Assembly: GCF_964355755.1 (NCBI RefSeq)
Contig: NC_092675.1
Location: forward strand, 14,151,312 to 14,215,311
Source of the DNA: Antedon mediterranea
Taxonomy: Eukaryota; Echinodermata; Crinoidea; Comatulida; Antedonidae
Length of the DNA stretch: 64,000 nucleotides
Direction of reading: 5' to 3'
The position numbers and the translations under genes are program-made. Numbering within the stretch: the first letter of the stretch is position 1; every line of letters begins with the position of its first letter. The notes under the pieces were generated by a model, which searched no databases, had not been told where the DNA came from, and worked only from the letters and a program-made list of their open reading frames with translations. Positions 12,885-22,780 of this stretch are shown one piece after another.

Positions 12885-15686
12885 ATGGAGTTTGAGGCTG
12901 AAAAATACCTTGCAGAGTGTGTTTCCTGGGAAAAATTTAATACGTTAAAAAAGCCAGATTTGTTGGCGTTGGGAAGGTATTTTGATCTGCATTTAAAACA
13001 GTCTACGAGAAAACAAGTTGTTAAAAATAAATTAATTGAAACCCTTGTAAGAGAAGAATACTTAGAAGAATCATGTTTAAAGGAAGTGATTGTGGTTGAG
13101 GAAGTAGAGAGTGAAGCTGTAAAATTAAAAGAATTAGAGTTACAAATGGCTAAGATGGAAATTGATAAAGAGAGAATGATGATGGAAATGGAAATGGAGA
13201 GGGCAAAGCAAAAAGCAGATGTAGAGTTAGAGCTTGCGAAGTTGCAGTACCAAATTGAAAGAGACATTATTGAGAGAGAGAGAGAAGGAAAAGTAAATGT
13301 TGCTAGTGCGCCTAATGCTTTCGATGCGTCTAAACACATTAGGCTTGTTCCAAAATTTCAGGAAACCGAAGTTGATGAATATTTTCAACACTTTGAAAAA
13401 ATTGCGTACAGTATGAAGTGGCCGACAGAAAAGTGGACCCTTCTGTTACAGAGTGTTTTCATAGGGAAAGCACGTGAAATTTATTCGGCTCTACCCCTTC
13501 ATGAATGTAGTGATTATGAAATAGTGAAGAAAGCAGTGCTCAGTGCTTACGAACTTGTGCCAGAAGCTTATCGACAAAGATTTAGAAATGCGAGGATACA
13601 GTGTGAACAAACGCATGTGGAGTTTGCCAGAGTTAAAGAGCAAATGTTTGATAGATGGGTTAGTTCTAAAGATGTAGAATTGAATTATGATAATTTAAAG
13701 CAAATGATGTTAATAGAAGAATTTAAAAGGTGCATTCATGTTGATATTAAAATTCACCTTGATGAACGTAAAATTGATACATTGAAAGACGCAGCAGTAT
13801 ATGCCGATGACTATGCATTGACTCATAAATTAAGTGCGATAAACATAAATAATCCTAACCATGAGGATAAACCACGAGATTACAAACGGGTATCTGATAC
13901 TAAGAGACAGAGTCCGTTTAAGAGTAAGCGTTGGGATAAGCCTAAGGTATTAACATGTTACCATTGCAAAAAACCAGGACATGTTATGTCTCAATGTTAT
14001 TTTCTCAAACGTAACTCAAGTAACAAATCTTCTCTTCCAGTAGGATGTGCTACATTAAAAGGGGACACCAACAACATTTCAAAAGTAAATAAGCAAATTG
14101 AATGTAATAAAACTAATGAAAATTTTGCACCATTTATGTCAGAGGCACGGGTATCGCTAAAAGGTGATGATTGCTTTAAACGCATTAGGGTCATGCGAGA
14201 TACATGCTGTGCCCAATCTATGATGTTGGAAGGAGCTCTTTCTTTCGGTAAATGTAGTTCTACGAGTATGACCGCGTTAATTCGAGGTGTGGGGATGAAT
14301 GTTATTAATGTCCCGTTACACAAAGTAATAATTGATTCTGAATTAGTTAAAGGGGAAGCGATAATAGGTGTTGTACCGGAGCTTCCAGTAGAGGGAATTG
14401 ATATGCTTTTGGGTAATGATTTGGCTGGCGGTAGGGTGTTACCTGAATTAATGATTAACGATAATTTGACTCGCACACTACAAGAGTCTAATGTGCTATG
14501 TGAAACTGGTACGCCCGACAATGATTGGGAATACCCCGCCTGCGCTGTAACACGTGCAATGACACAGAAAATTGAAGATAGAATGTCCGATAACGATGGA
14601 TTAGATTTAGAGGGAACATTCATGTCAAATCTAGAATGTTATAACCCAGGTGAAGATATCAAAAAGACAAAGTGCGACACTTCCTTAAATGTAGGGTCAG
14701 GTGAACCCAAAAGTAGAAAAAGAGAGCCTTTAAGTACAGAAATGTTGATCAAGGAACAAGAAGATGATTCATTTATACAGAAATTGGGGTCTAGGGTGTT
14801 ACCTAAGGAGGAGGCGGCAAAACTACCGGTCTGCTTCTATAAAGAAAATAACGTTGTTATGAGAAAATGGAGGCCACGTCATGCACAGGTACATGATGTG
14901 TGGGCTGTGGTACATCAAATTGTAGTCCCGAAAGTCTATCACGACGATGTAATAGGCATAGCCCATGACAACTCTATGTCAGGGCACTTGGGTGTTAGAA
15001 AAACACATGATAAAATTATTCAACATTTCTGGTGGCCATCTCTTAAAAAGGAAGTATCACGCTATTGCCGTTTGTGCCACATATGCCAGGTTGTGGGAAA
15101 GCCAAATAAGAAAATTCCGGTAGCACCGCTTAAGCCAATACCCGCTTTTGGGGAACCATTCAGCAAAGTTATGATAGATTGCGTTGGTCCATTGCCAAAA
15201 ACAAAGTCCGGAAATCAATATCTCCTTACTATTATGTGCTGCTCTACGCGTTTTCCCGAAGCAGTCCCACTTAGAAATATTAAGGCAGCAACGGTAGTCA
15301 AAGCTTTAATTAAATTCTTCACATTAGTTGGTTTGCCTACATCAATTCAATCTGACCAGGGCACTAATTTTAAATCAGGGTTATTCCAACAAATTATGTT
15401 ACAATTGGGCATAGAGCAATCAACATCTAGTGCGTATCACCCAGAGTCTCAAGGTGCTATAGAAAGATTTCACCAAACGTTAAAAAACATGTTAAGGGCA
15501 TATTGTGTAGAGTTTCAAAGGGAATGGGACGAAGGGGTACATTTAGTTCTTTTTGCAGCCAGAGAATCTGTACAAGAAACATTAGGTTTCAGCCCATTTC
15601 AGTTGGTCTTCGGTCACTCCATGCGGGGACCATTAAAAACTGAATTATTCAGTTGGTCTTCGGTCACTCCATGCGGGGACCATTAA
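12885..15686 (+). CDS. Gag-protease-integrase polyprotein (5' part, ends prematurely)
   Basis: This frame of 933 residues starts at the first ATG after an in-frame TAA at 12858, with A at -3 and G at +4. The N-terminus has a SAP-like helical region (about residues 20-60), then a charged coiled coil (about 85-140) rich in K, E and M. A capsid region follows, whose C-terminal part (about 229-315, starting YRQRFR) resembles the SCAN fold. A CCHC zinc knuckle has C358, C361, H366 and C371. The aspartic protease shows D439-T440-C441, where D-T/S-G is normal, and the later LLGND at 508-512. Integrase has HHCC zinc ligands H694, H701, C731 and C734, and the catalytic triad D765, D824 and E860 (D,D-35-E). 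Gag and Pol share one frame. A 50-bp duplication shifts the frame near residue 918, so the last 16 or so residues are aberrant and the integrase C-terminus is cut off. Confidence 0.93.
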   Translation: MEFEAEKYLAECVSWEKFNTLKKPDLLALGRYFDLHLKQSTRKQVVKNKLIETLVREEYLEESCLKEVIVVEEVESEAVKLKELELQMAKMEIDKERMMMEMEMERAKQKADVELELAKLQYQIERDIIEREREGKVNVASAPNAFDASKHIRLVPKFQETEVDEYFQHFEKIAYSMKWPTEKWTLLLQSVFIGKAREIYSALPLHECSDYEIVKKAVLSAYELVPEAYRQRFRNARIQCEQTHVEFARVKEQMFDRWVSSKDVELNYDNLKQMMLIEEFKRCIHVDIKIHLDERKIDTLKDAAVYADDYALTHKLSAININNPNHEDKPRDYKRVSDTKRQSPFKSKRWDKPKVLTCYHCKKPGHVMSQCYFLKRNSSNKSSLPVGCATLKGDTNNISKVNKQIECNKTNENFAPFMSEARVSLKGDDCFKRIRVMRDTCCAQSMMLEGALSFGKCSSTSMTALIRGVGMNVINVPLHKVIIDSELVKGEAIIGVVPELPVEGIDMLLGNDLAGGRVLPELMINDNLTRTLQESNVLCETGTPDNDWEYPACAVTRAMTQKIEDRMSDNDGLDLEGTFMSNLECYNPGEDIKKTKCDTSLNVGSGEPKSRKREPLSTEMLIKEQEDDSFIQKLGSRVLPKEEAAKLPVCFYKENNVVMRKWRPRHAQVHDVWAVVHQIVVPKVYHDDVIGIAHDNSMSGHLGVRKTHDKIIQHFWWPSLKKEVSRYCRLCHICQVVGKPNKKIPVAPLKPIPAFGEPFSKVMIDCVGPLPKTKSGNQYLLTIMCCSTRFPEAVPLRNIKAATVVKALIKFFTLVGLPTSIQSDQGTNFKSGLFQQIMLQLGIEQSTSSAYHPESQGAIERFHQTLKNMLRAYCVEFQREWDEGVHLVLFAARESVQETLGFSPFQLVFGHSMRGPLKTELFSWSSVTPCGDH

Positions 15687-15688
15687 AA
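15598..15688 (+). repeat. 50-bp tandem duplication breaking the integrase frame
   Basis: A 41-bp sequence starting TTCAGTTGGTC at 15598-15638 is repeated exactly at 15648-15688, separated by 9 bp (AACTGAATT... context), so the period is 50 bp. Because 50 is not a multiple of three, the frame shifts by -1 after the duplication. Both copies encode the conserved integrase motif FGHSMRGPL, the first in the Gag frame and the second in the RT frame. That shows the two frames were once one. Confidence 0.95.
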
Positions 15689-17572
15689 TTGCTGAAAGAT
15701 AAGTGGCTCCAGGGAGAACTAAATAAGGTAAATTTATTGGATTATGTATGTGACTTTAGGCATAAACTTAACAGGGCGACCGTCATTGCTAAAGCAAATT
15801 TAGTAAAAGCACAAACTAAGATGAAAACTTGGTATGATAAAAATGCAAAAAGCAGGGTTTTTAAACCTGGGGACAAGGTTCTGGCGTTGTTTCCCATTCA
15901 GGGGAGCCCAATGCAAGCGCGATTTCACGGTCCATACGAAATCGACTCAAAAATAAATGATCTAAATTATGTCATAAAGACACCAGGGAGACGGAAGAGT
16001 AGACAATTATGTCACATTAATATGCTTAAAAAATATGCCGAACATGTTTCTAGCGATGTAAAACCAAATTGTGCGGCTGTAGCTTGTAACAATGACGGTG
16101 GCTCTCACAATGATTTAAAAGAAAAGGGCAAGGAATATGATTTAAAACTAAGCAACTCTGATGTAATGAACAATTTACAACAAAAGTTAACTCATTTATC
16201 AATAGAACAACAGAGTCAATTGAGTACACTTGTGAATAAATGGAACGGTATCTTTTCTGACACCCCTAGTGTAACAAATGCTGCAATCCATGATATCATT
16301 GTTGGGGATACACAACCTATTAAGCAACATCCTTACAGGGTGAATCCAATTAAAATGAAGTATCTCCATAAGGAAATTGAATATATGTTAAAAAATAGTA
16401 TAATTGAGCTTAGTAAAAGCGACTGGAGTTCGCCATGCATGCTTGTTCCCAAGTCTGATGGTTCATATAGACTCGTGGCGGATATGCGAGCAGTTAATCG
16501 TTGTTCAAAAACAGACTCGTATCCAATTCCGAGAATTGAAGATTTAATAGATAAGGTGGGGAACGCAAAATTTGTTAGTAAATTTGACCTTTTAAAAGGC
16601 TACTGGCAAGTGCCACTAACGCCGCGCGCCCAGGAAATTTCTGCGTTCTGTACCCCGTTCGGGCTTTATCAATACAGGGTGATGCCGTTTGGCCTTAAGA
16701 ATGCGCCCGCGACATTTCAACGAATGGTAAATCGACTTGTAGCTAACGTAGAAGGCTGCGAGGCGTATGTTGATGACCTGATTGTATACAGTCAAACTTG
16801 GGAGCAACACATGCAACAGTTAAATGAAATGTTTAAAGCTTTGTCACAAGCAAACCTAACTGTAAACTTAAGTAAGAGTGAATTCTGTCATGCTACGGTT
16901 ACGTATCTTGGTCATGTTGTGGGGCAGGGAAGGGTTAGACCCATCAGGGCTAAGGTTGAGAGTATTTATCGGTACCCAGCACCCACAAACAAAAAATCGT
17001 TGATGAGGTTTTTAGGGATGGTGGGGTACTATCGGAAGTTTTGTCCCAATTTTTCTAGCGTAGCAGGTCCTCTTACAGAATTGCTTAAGAAGAATGTAAA
17101 ATTTAAGTGGTCGGATATATGTGAAAGTGCCTTTAGGAAAATTAAGTCTATGCTAATGTGTGAACCAATCCTTATAGCACCGGATTTTAAGAAACAATTC
17201 CGTTTGTATGTAGACGCCTGTGATGTGGGGATTGGTAGCGTTCTCATGCAGAAGAACGTTGATGGGATAGAATGTCCCGTATGTTATTTTTCTAGAAAAT
17301 TAAGTAAACACCAAATGAATTATTCGACTATTGAGAAAGAATGTCTGGCACTATTGGAGTCGTTAACGCATTTTGATGTATATCTAAGCACTACCGTAGA
17401 CCCAATACTTGTGTTCACTGACCACAACCCACTTACCTTTATTTATAAAATGCGAAATAGAAATCAGCGGTTGCTGAGGTGGGGACTAACTTTACAAGAA
17501 TACAATGTTGAGATTAAGCATGTTAAAGGAAAGGAAAATGTGATTGCCGACGCTCTGTCTCGTGGGGTGTGA
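15644..17572 (+). CDS. Integrase C-terminus, reverse transcriptase and RNase H (3' part of Pol)
   Basis: This open frame of 642 codons follows a TGA at 15641 and has no natural start. It continues the upstream polyprotein in the -1 frame. Counting from 15644, the integrase C-terminal module has GPY at residues 96-98. The RT core has catalytic D315 (in KFDLLKGYWQVPL), the TPFGLYQYRVMPFGLKNAP block and YVDD at 375-378. RNase H has D524, E564 (or E566), D593 and D636, ending near the conserved IADALSR and a TGA at 17570-17572. RT lies downstream of integrase, the reverse of most gypsy elements. No stop or frameshift is seen inside the RT or RNase H domains. I see no canonical X-XXY-YYZ slip heptamer in the 43-nt overlap with the upstream frame, so it is probably untranslated unless rare -1 slippage or internal initiation occurs. 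Confidence 0.92.
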   Translation: MIQLVFGHSMRGPLKLLKDKWLQGELNKVNLLDYVCDFRHKLNRATVIAKANLVKAQTKMKTWYDKNAKSRVFKPGDKVLALFPIQGSPMQARFHGPYEIDSKINDLNYVIKTPGRRKSRQLCHINMLKKYAEHVSSDVKPNCAAVACNNDGGSHNDLKEKGKEYDLKLSNSDVMNNLQQKLTHLSIEQQSQLSTLVNKWNGIFSDTPSVTNAAIHDIIVGDTQPIKQHPYRVNPIKMKYLHKEIEYMLKNSIIELSKSDWSSPCMLVPKSDGSYRLVADMRAVNRCSKTDSYPIPRIEDLIDKVGNAKFVSKFDLLKGYWQVPLTPRAQEISAFCTPFGLYQYRVMPFGLKNAPATFQRMVNRLVANVEGCEAYVDDLIVYSQTWEQHMQQLNEMFKALSQANLTVNLSKSEFCHATVTYLGHVVGQGRVRPIRAKVESIYRYPAPTNKKSLMRFLGMVGYYRKFCPNFSSVAGPLTELLKKNVKFKWSDICESAFRKIKSMLMCEPILIAPDFKKQFRLYVDACDVGIGSVLMQKNVDGIECPVCYFSRKLSKHQMNYSTIEKECLALLESLTHFDVYLSTTVDPILVFTDHNPLTFIYKMRNRNQRLLRWGLTLQEYNVEIKHVKGKENVIADALSRGV

Positions 17573-17574
17573 AC

Positions 17575-17699
17575 AATATAAATATTATGAATGTAATGCA
17601 AATGAATATAAATATTATGAATGTAATGCAAATGAATATAAATATTATGAATGTAATGCAAATGAATATAAATATTATGAATGTAATGCAAATGAATAT
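17575..17699 (+). repeat. 30-bp tandem repeat, four copies plus 5 bp
   Basis: The unit runs AATATAAATATTATGAATG followed by TAATGCAAATG, at 17575, 17605, 17635 and 17665, with the copies identical by eye. Each unit contains the octamer ATGCAAAT (17596, 17626, 17656 and 17686). Perfect identity suggests recent expansion by slippage. Confidence 0.93.
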
Positions 17700-17979
17700 G
17701 GATGTGTAAAATTAAGAATAATGTATGTATACTTGTGTGAAAAAAAAAAAATAGTAAATAATACAAGTTAAAATAGTGATATGTAGCCCTAAGGTAAAGA
17801 AAAGTAGGAAATGTAATAAAAATGGAAGTGTTAAAAAAAAAAAAAAAAAATAGATGAATAAAATGAAAATATATGATGTAATGTGAAATTGAAATTGTGT
17901 AATAAATTAGAGATGTTTTTGTAAATATCAGTGGTTGGTGAGGAGGCACCAAAAGTTTTCCTGACGAAAAACTAACTTT

Positions 17980-17990
17980 AAGGGGGAGAG
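17980..17990 (+). promoter_or_regulatory. Polypurine tract
   Basis: AAGGGGGAGAG lies directly against the first base of the 3' LTR. This is the expected position of the purine tract that primes plus-strand DNA synthesis. Confidence 0.9.
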
Positions 17991-18433
17991 TGTTACGTGT
18001 GACGAGAGTCAGGTGTCACATGTCGCATGCAAATGAATCAAGTCGTCGGTGGTCAAGTGGACGAATCAGAATGGAGCATGGTGGTGCGCGGTATTTTGGA
18101 AAGCTGTGCTGGGTGTGTGTTACAAAGAGGGGAGTGACTCAAGAGACAGGGCCAGCTAAGGACGCTTGCGGTTAGAACTGTGCTTGATACTGGAAGCAAG
18201 GCAGGACGATAAGAATAAGAAGGTTGTGATGTGTACAGATGGCCAGGCAAACCAACCACTTGGTATCATACGTATCTATAATTGTGTTGTTATGTATTTT
18301 GTGCTTCGTGAAAGGAAATAAATGGAGCTCGTGCTCTTTGCATAATACTCTGAGTGTCGACTATTGTTTGTTCCAAGCCTCGTTGTTGCTATTTATTTAG
18401 GTATTTCGGCCTAGGCCAAAAGTGGTCGTAACA
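17991..18433 (+). repeat. 3' LTR (443 bp)
   Basis: It begins TGTTACGTG, ends GTCGTAACA, and lies 5657 bp from the 5' LTR. No difference from the 5' LTR was found on reading both through. The right target duplication ACAT follows at 18434. Confidence 0.95.
18317..18322 (+). terminator. Polyadenylation signal in 3' LTR
   Basis: AATAAA lies within GGAAATAAATGG. It is the only AATAAA seen in the 3' LTR and so the best candidate for 3'-end formation of the element RNA. Cleavage would be expected 10-30 nt downstream. Confidence 0.6.
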
Positions 18434-18437
18434 ACAT
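18434..18437. repeat. Target site duplication, right copy (ACAT)
   Basis: ACAT directly follows the 3' LTR and matches 12330-12333. The satellite monomer resumes as ACATAAAAACACC in the same phase. Confidence 0.9.
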
Positions 18438-19479
18438 AAAAACACCAAAGTGCTTAGAATAGCTTCAAATCGTATTTGGAGACGTTTTAGACCATTTTGA
18501 GATTTTCGAAAAAACTTGGTTACACAAAAACATCAAAGTGCTTAAAATCACATTATAAACCGTTTTAGACCATTTTGAACATTTCGATAACACTTTTCAC
18601 ACAAAAACATCAAAGAGCACAAAATAGCTTAATATCGTATTTAAAAACGTTTTAGACCATTTTGAGCATTTCGACAAAACTTTTTCACACAAAACACCAA
18701 AGTGCTTAGAATAGCTTCAAATCGCATTTGGAGACGTTTTAGACCATTTTGTGCATTTCGATGAAACTTGGTTACACAAAAACATCAAAGTGCTTAAAAT
18801 CACATTATAAATCGTTTTAGACCATTTTGAGCATTTCGACAAAACTTTTTCACACAAAATATCAAAGGGCTTAGAATAGCTTCAAATCGCATTTGGAGAC
18901 GTTTTAGACCATTTTGTGATTTTCGAAAAAACTTGTTAACATAAAAACACGAAAGTGCTTAGAATAGCTTCAAATCGCATTTGGAAACGTTTTAGACCAT
19001 TTTGTGATTTTCGAAAAAAATTGTTAACATAAAAACACCAAAGTGCTTAGAATCACATTATAAACCGTTTTAGACCATTTTGAGCATTTCGATAACAATT
19101 TTCACACAAAAACATCAAAGAGCACAAAATAGCTTAATATCGTATTTAAAAATGTTTTAGACCATTTTGAGCATTTAGATAAAACTTTTTCACACAAAAC
19201 ACCAAAGTGCTTAGAATAGCTTCAAATCGCATTTGGAGACGTTTTAGACCATTTTGTGATTTTTGAAAAAACTTGTTAACATAAAAAAACCAAAGTGCTT
19301 AGAATAGCTTCAAATCACATTTGGAGACGTTTTAGACCATTTTGTGATTTTCGAAAAAACTTGTTAACATAAAAACACGAAAGTGCTTAGAATAGCTTCA
19401 AATCGCATTTGGAAACGTTTTAGACCATTTTGTGATTTTCGAAAAAGATTGTTAACATAAAAACACCAAAGTGCTTAGA

Positions 19480-20980
19480 ATCACAATATAAACCGTTTTA
19501 GACCATTTTGAGCATTTCGATAACAATTTTCACACAAAAACATCAAAGAGCACAAAATAGCTTAATATCGTATTTAAAAATGTTTTAGACCATTTTGAGC
19601 ATTTAGATAAAACTTTTTCACACAAAACACCAAAGTGCTTAGAATAGCTTCAAATCGCATTTGGAGAAGGTTTAGACCATTTTGTGATTTTGAAAAAACT
19701 TGTTAACATAAAAACACCAAAGTGCTTAGAATAGCTTCAAATCGCATTTGGAGACGTTTTAGACCATTTTGTGATTTTCGAAAAAACTTGTTAACATAAA
19801 AACACCAAAGTGCTTAGAATAGCTTCAAATCGTATTTGGAGACGTTTTAGACCATTTTGAGATTTTCGAAAAAACTTGGTTACACAAAAACATCAAAGTG
19901 CTTAAAATCACATTATAAACCGTTTTAGACCATTTTGAACATTTCGATAACACTTTTCACACAAAAACATCAAAGAGCACAAAATAGCTTAATATCGTAT
20001 TTAAAAACGTTTTAGACCATTTTGAGCATTTTGACAAAACTTTTTCACACAAAACACCAAAGTGCTTAGAATAGCTTCAAATCGCATTTGGAGACGTTTT
20101 AGACCAATTTGTGCATTTCGATGAAACTTGATTACACAAAAACATCAACGTGCTTAAAATCACATTATAAACCGTTTTAGACCATTTTGAGCATTTCGAT
20201 AACACTTTTCACACAAAAACATCAAAGAGCACAAAATAGCTTAATATCGTATTTAAAAACGTTTTAGACCATTTTGAGCATTTAGACAAAACTTTTTCAC
20301 ACAAAACACCAAAGTGCTTAGAATAGCTTCAAATCGCATTTGGAGACGTTTTAGACCATTTTGTGCATTTCGATGAAACTTGGTTACACAAAAACATCAA
20401 AGTGCTTAAAATCACATTATAAATCGTTTTAGACCATTTTGAGCATTTCGACAAAACTTTTTCACACAAAATACCAAAGGGCTTAGAATAGCTTCAAATC
20501 GCATTTGGAGACGTTTTAGACCATTTTGTGATTTTCGAAAAAACTTTTTAACATAAAAACACCAAAGTGCTTAGAATAGCTTCAAATCACATTTGGAGAC
20601 GTTTTAGACCATTTTGTGATTTTCGAAAAAACTTGTTAACATAAAAACACCAAAGTGCTTAGAATAGCTTCAAATCGCATTTGGAAACGTTTTAGACCAT
20701 TTTGTGATTTTCGAAAAAAATTGTTAACATAAAAACACCAAAGTGCTTAGAATCACATTATAAACCGTTTTAGACCATTTTGAGCATTTCGATAACAATT
20801 TTCACACAAAAACATCAAAGAGCACAAAATAGCTTAATATCGTATTTAAAAATGTTTTAGACCATTTTGAGCATTTAGATAAAACTTTTTCACACAAAAC
20901 ACCAAAGTGCTTAGAATAGCTTCAAATCGCATTTGGAGACGTTTTAGACCATTTTGTGATTTTTGAAAAAACTTGTTAAC
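19480..20980. repeat. Segmental copy, 3147-bp offset (partner about 22627-24127)
   Basis: Private variants recur at one offset. TTGACAAAAC (following GAGCATT) is at 20031 and 23178, and ACACAAAATACCAAAGGG is at 20464 and 23611; both offsets are 3147 bp. Agreement fades near 20980, where this copy reads AAAAACTCC and its partner AAAAACACC. Each copy spans about 1.5 kb. Confidence 0.75.
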
Positions 20981-22780
20981 ATAAAAACTCCAAAGTGCTT
21001 AGAATAGCTTCAAATCACATTTGGAGATGTTTTAGACCATTTTGTGATTTTTGAAAAAACTTGTTAACATAAAAACACGAAAGTGCTTAGAATAGCTTCA
21101 AATCACATTTGGAGACGTTTTAGACCATTTTGTGATTTTTGAAAAAACTTGTTAACATAAAAACACGAAAGTGCTTAGAATAGCTTCAAATCGCATTTGG
21201 AAACGTTTTAGACCATTTTGTGATTTTCGAAAAAGATTGTTAACATAAAAACACCAATGTGCTTAGAATCACATTATAAACCGTTTTAGACCATTTTGAG
21301 CATTTCGATAACAATTTTCACACAAAAACATCAAAGAGCACAAAATAGCTTAATATCGTATTTAAAAATGTTTTAGACCATTTTGAGCATTTAGATAAAA
21401 CTTTTTCACACAAAACACCAAAGTGCTTAGAATAGCTTCAAATCGCATTTGGAGACGGTTTAGACCATTTTGTGATTTTGAAAAAACTTGTTAACATAAA
21501 AACACCAAAGTGCTTAGAATAGCTTCAAATCGCATTTGGAGACGTTTTAGACCATTTTGTGATTTTCGAAAAAACTTGGTAACATAAAAACACCAAAGTG
21601 CTTAGAATAGCTTCAAATCGTATTTGGAGACGTTTTAGACCATTTTGAGATTTTCGAAAAAACTTGGTTACACAAAAACATCAAAGTGCTTAAAATCACA
21701 TTATAAACCGTTTTAGACCATTTTGAGCATTTCGATAACACTTTTCACACAAAAACATCAAAGAGCACAAAATAGCTTAATATCGTATTTAAAAACGTTT
21801 TAGACCATTTTGAGCATTTCGACAAAACTTTTTCACACAAAACACCAAAGTGCTTAGAATAGCTTCAAATCGCATTTGGAGACGTTTTAGACCAATTTGT
21901 GCATTTCGATGAAACTTGATTACACAAAAACATCAAAGTGCTTAAAATCACATTATAAACCGTTTTAGACCATTTTGAGCATTTCGATAACACTTTTCAC
22001 ACAAAAACATCAAAGAGCACAAAATAGATTAATATCGTATTTAAATACGTTTTAGACCATTTTGAGCATTTCGACAAAACTTTTTCACACAAAACACCAA
22101 AGTGCTTAGAATAGCTTCAAATCGCATTTGGAGACGTTTTAGACCAATTTGTGCATTTCGATGAAACTTGATTACAGAAAAACATCAAAGTGCTTAAAAT
22201 CACATTATAAACCGTTTTAGACCATTTTGAGCATTTCGATAACACGTTTCACACAAAAACATCAAAGAGCACAAAATAGCTTAATATCGCATTTAAAAAC
22301 ATTTTAGACCATTTTGAGCATTTAGACAAAACTTTTTCACACAAAACACCAAAGTGCTTAGAATAGCTTCAAATCGCATTTGGAGACGTTTTAGACCATT
22401 TTGTGATTTTTGAAAAAACTTGTTAACATAAAAACACCAAAGTGCTTAGAATAGCTTCAAATCACATTTGGAGACGTTTTAGACCATTTTGTGATTTTCG
22501 AAAAAACTTGTTAACATAAAAACACGAAAGTGCTTAGAATAGCTTCAAATCGCATTTGGAAACGTTTTAGACCATTTTGTGATTTTCGAAAAAACTTGTT
22601 AACATAAAAACACGAAAGTGCTTAGAATCACATTATAAACCGTTTTAGACCATTTTGAGCATTTCGATAACAATTTTCACACAAAAACATCAAAGAGCAC
22701 AAAATAGCTTAATATCGTATTTAAAAATGTTTTAGACCATTTTGAGCATTTAGATAAAACTTTTTCACACAAAACACCAA
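20750..22780. repeat. Segmental copy, 4694-bp offset (partner about 25444-27470)
   Basis: ATAAAAACTC is at 20981 and 25675. The variant AAAATAGATTAATATC with TTTAAATACG is at 22021 and 26715. Both offsets are 4694 bp. The match runs from the 78-bp monomer near 20750 to about 22780, after which the partner reads CACGAAAG and diverges. Confidence 0.75.

Larger units (their letters stand above)
17573..17990 (+). other. AT-rich 3' untranslated region of the retrotransposon
   Basis: A stretch of 418 bp between the end of Pol and the 3' LTR. It contains the 30-bp tandem repeats (17575-17699), two A-runs (about 17741-17751 and 17833-17850) and the purine tract at its end. There is no env-like open frame. 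Confidence 0.85.
12334..18433 (+). mobile_element. Complete Ty3/gypsy LTR retrotransposon, Gmr1-like gene order
   Basis: A 6100-bp element lies within a satellite monomer. From left to right it has a 443-bp LTR, a tRNA-Pro type primer binding site, a Gag-protease-integrase frame, a reverse transcriptase-RNase H frame, an AT-rich 3' region with 30-bp repeats, a purine tract and a second 443-bp LTR. By eye the two LTRs are identical along their full length, so insertion was recent. The protein motifs are gypsy-type (CCHC knuckle, HHCC and D,D-35-E integrase, YVDD RT, GPY module), but integrase precedes RT. That order is the hallmark of Gmr1-like elements, first described from cod and other deuterostomes. 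A 50-bp internal duplication breaks the polyprotein, and the protease active site is unusual, so this copy is probably not autonomous. Confidence 0.95.

Noticed and set aside
12740-14623. Long minus-strand open frames of 199 and 208 codons (12740-13339 and 13997-14623)
   Set aside because: They are antisense shadows of the Gag and protease coding region, low in complexity and without recognisable motifs.
15644-15686. Programmed -1 frameshift between the two retrotransposon frames
   Set aside because: The overlap falls inside the integrase C-terminal region, is created by a 50-bp duplication, and has no canonical slippery heptamer. Mutation explains it better.
17464-17952. Minus-strand open frame of 162 codons and plus-strand frame at 17544-17771
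   Set aside because: Both are produced by the 30-bp repeat and A/T-runs; the products are repetitive and have no domain. An env-like gene was considered and excluded.
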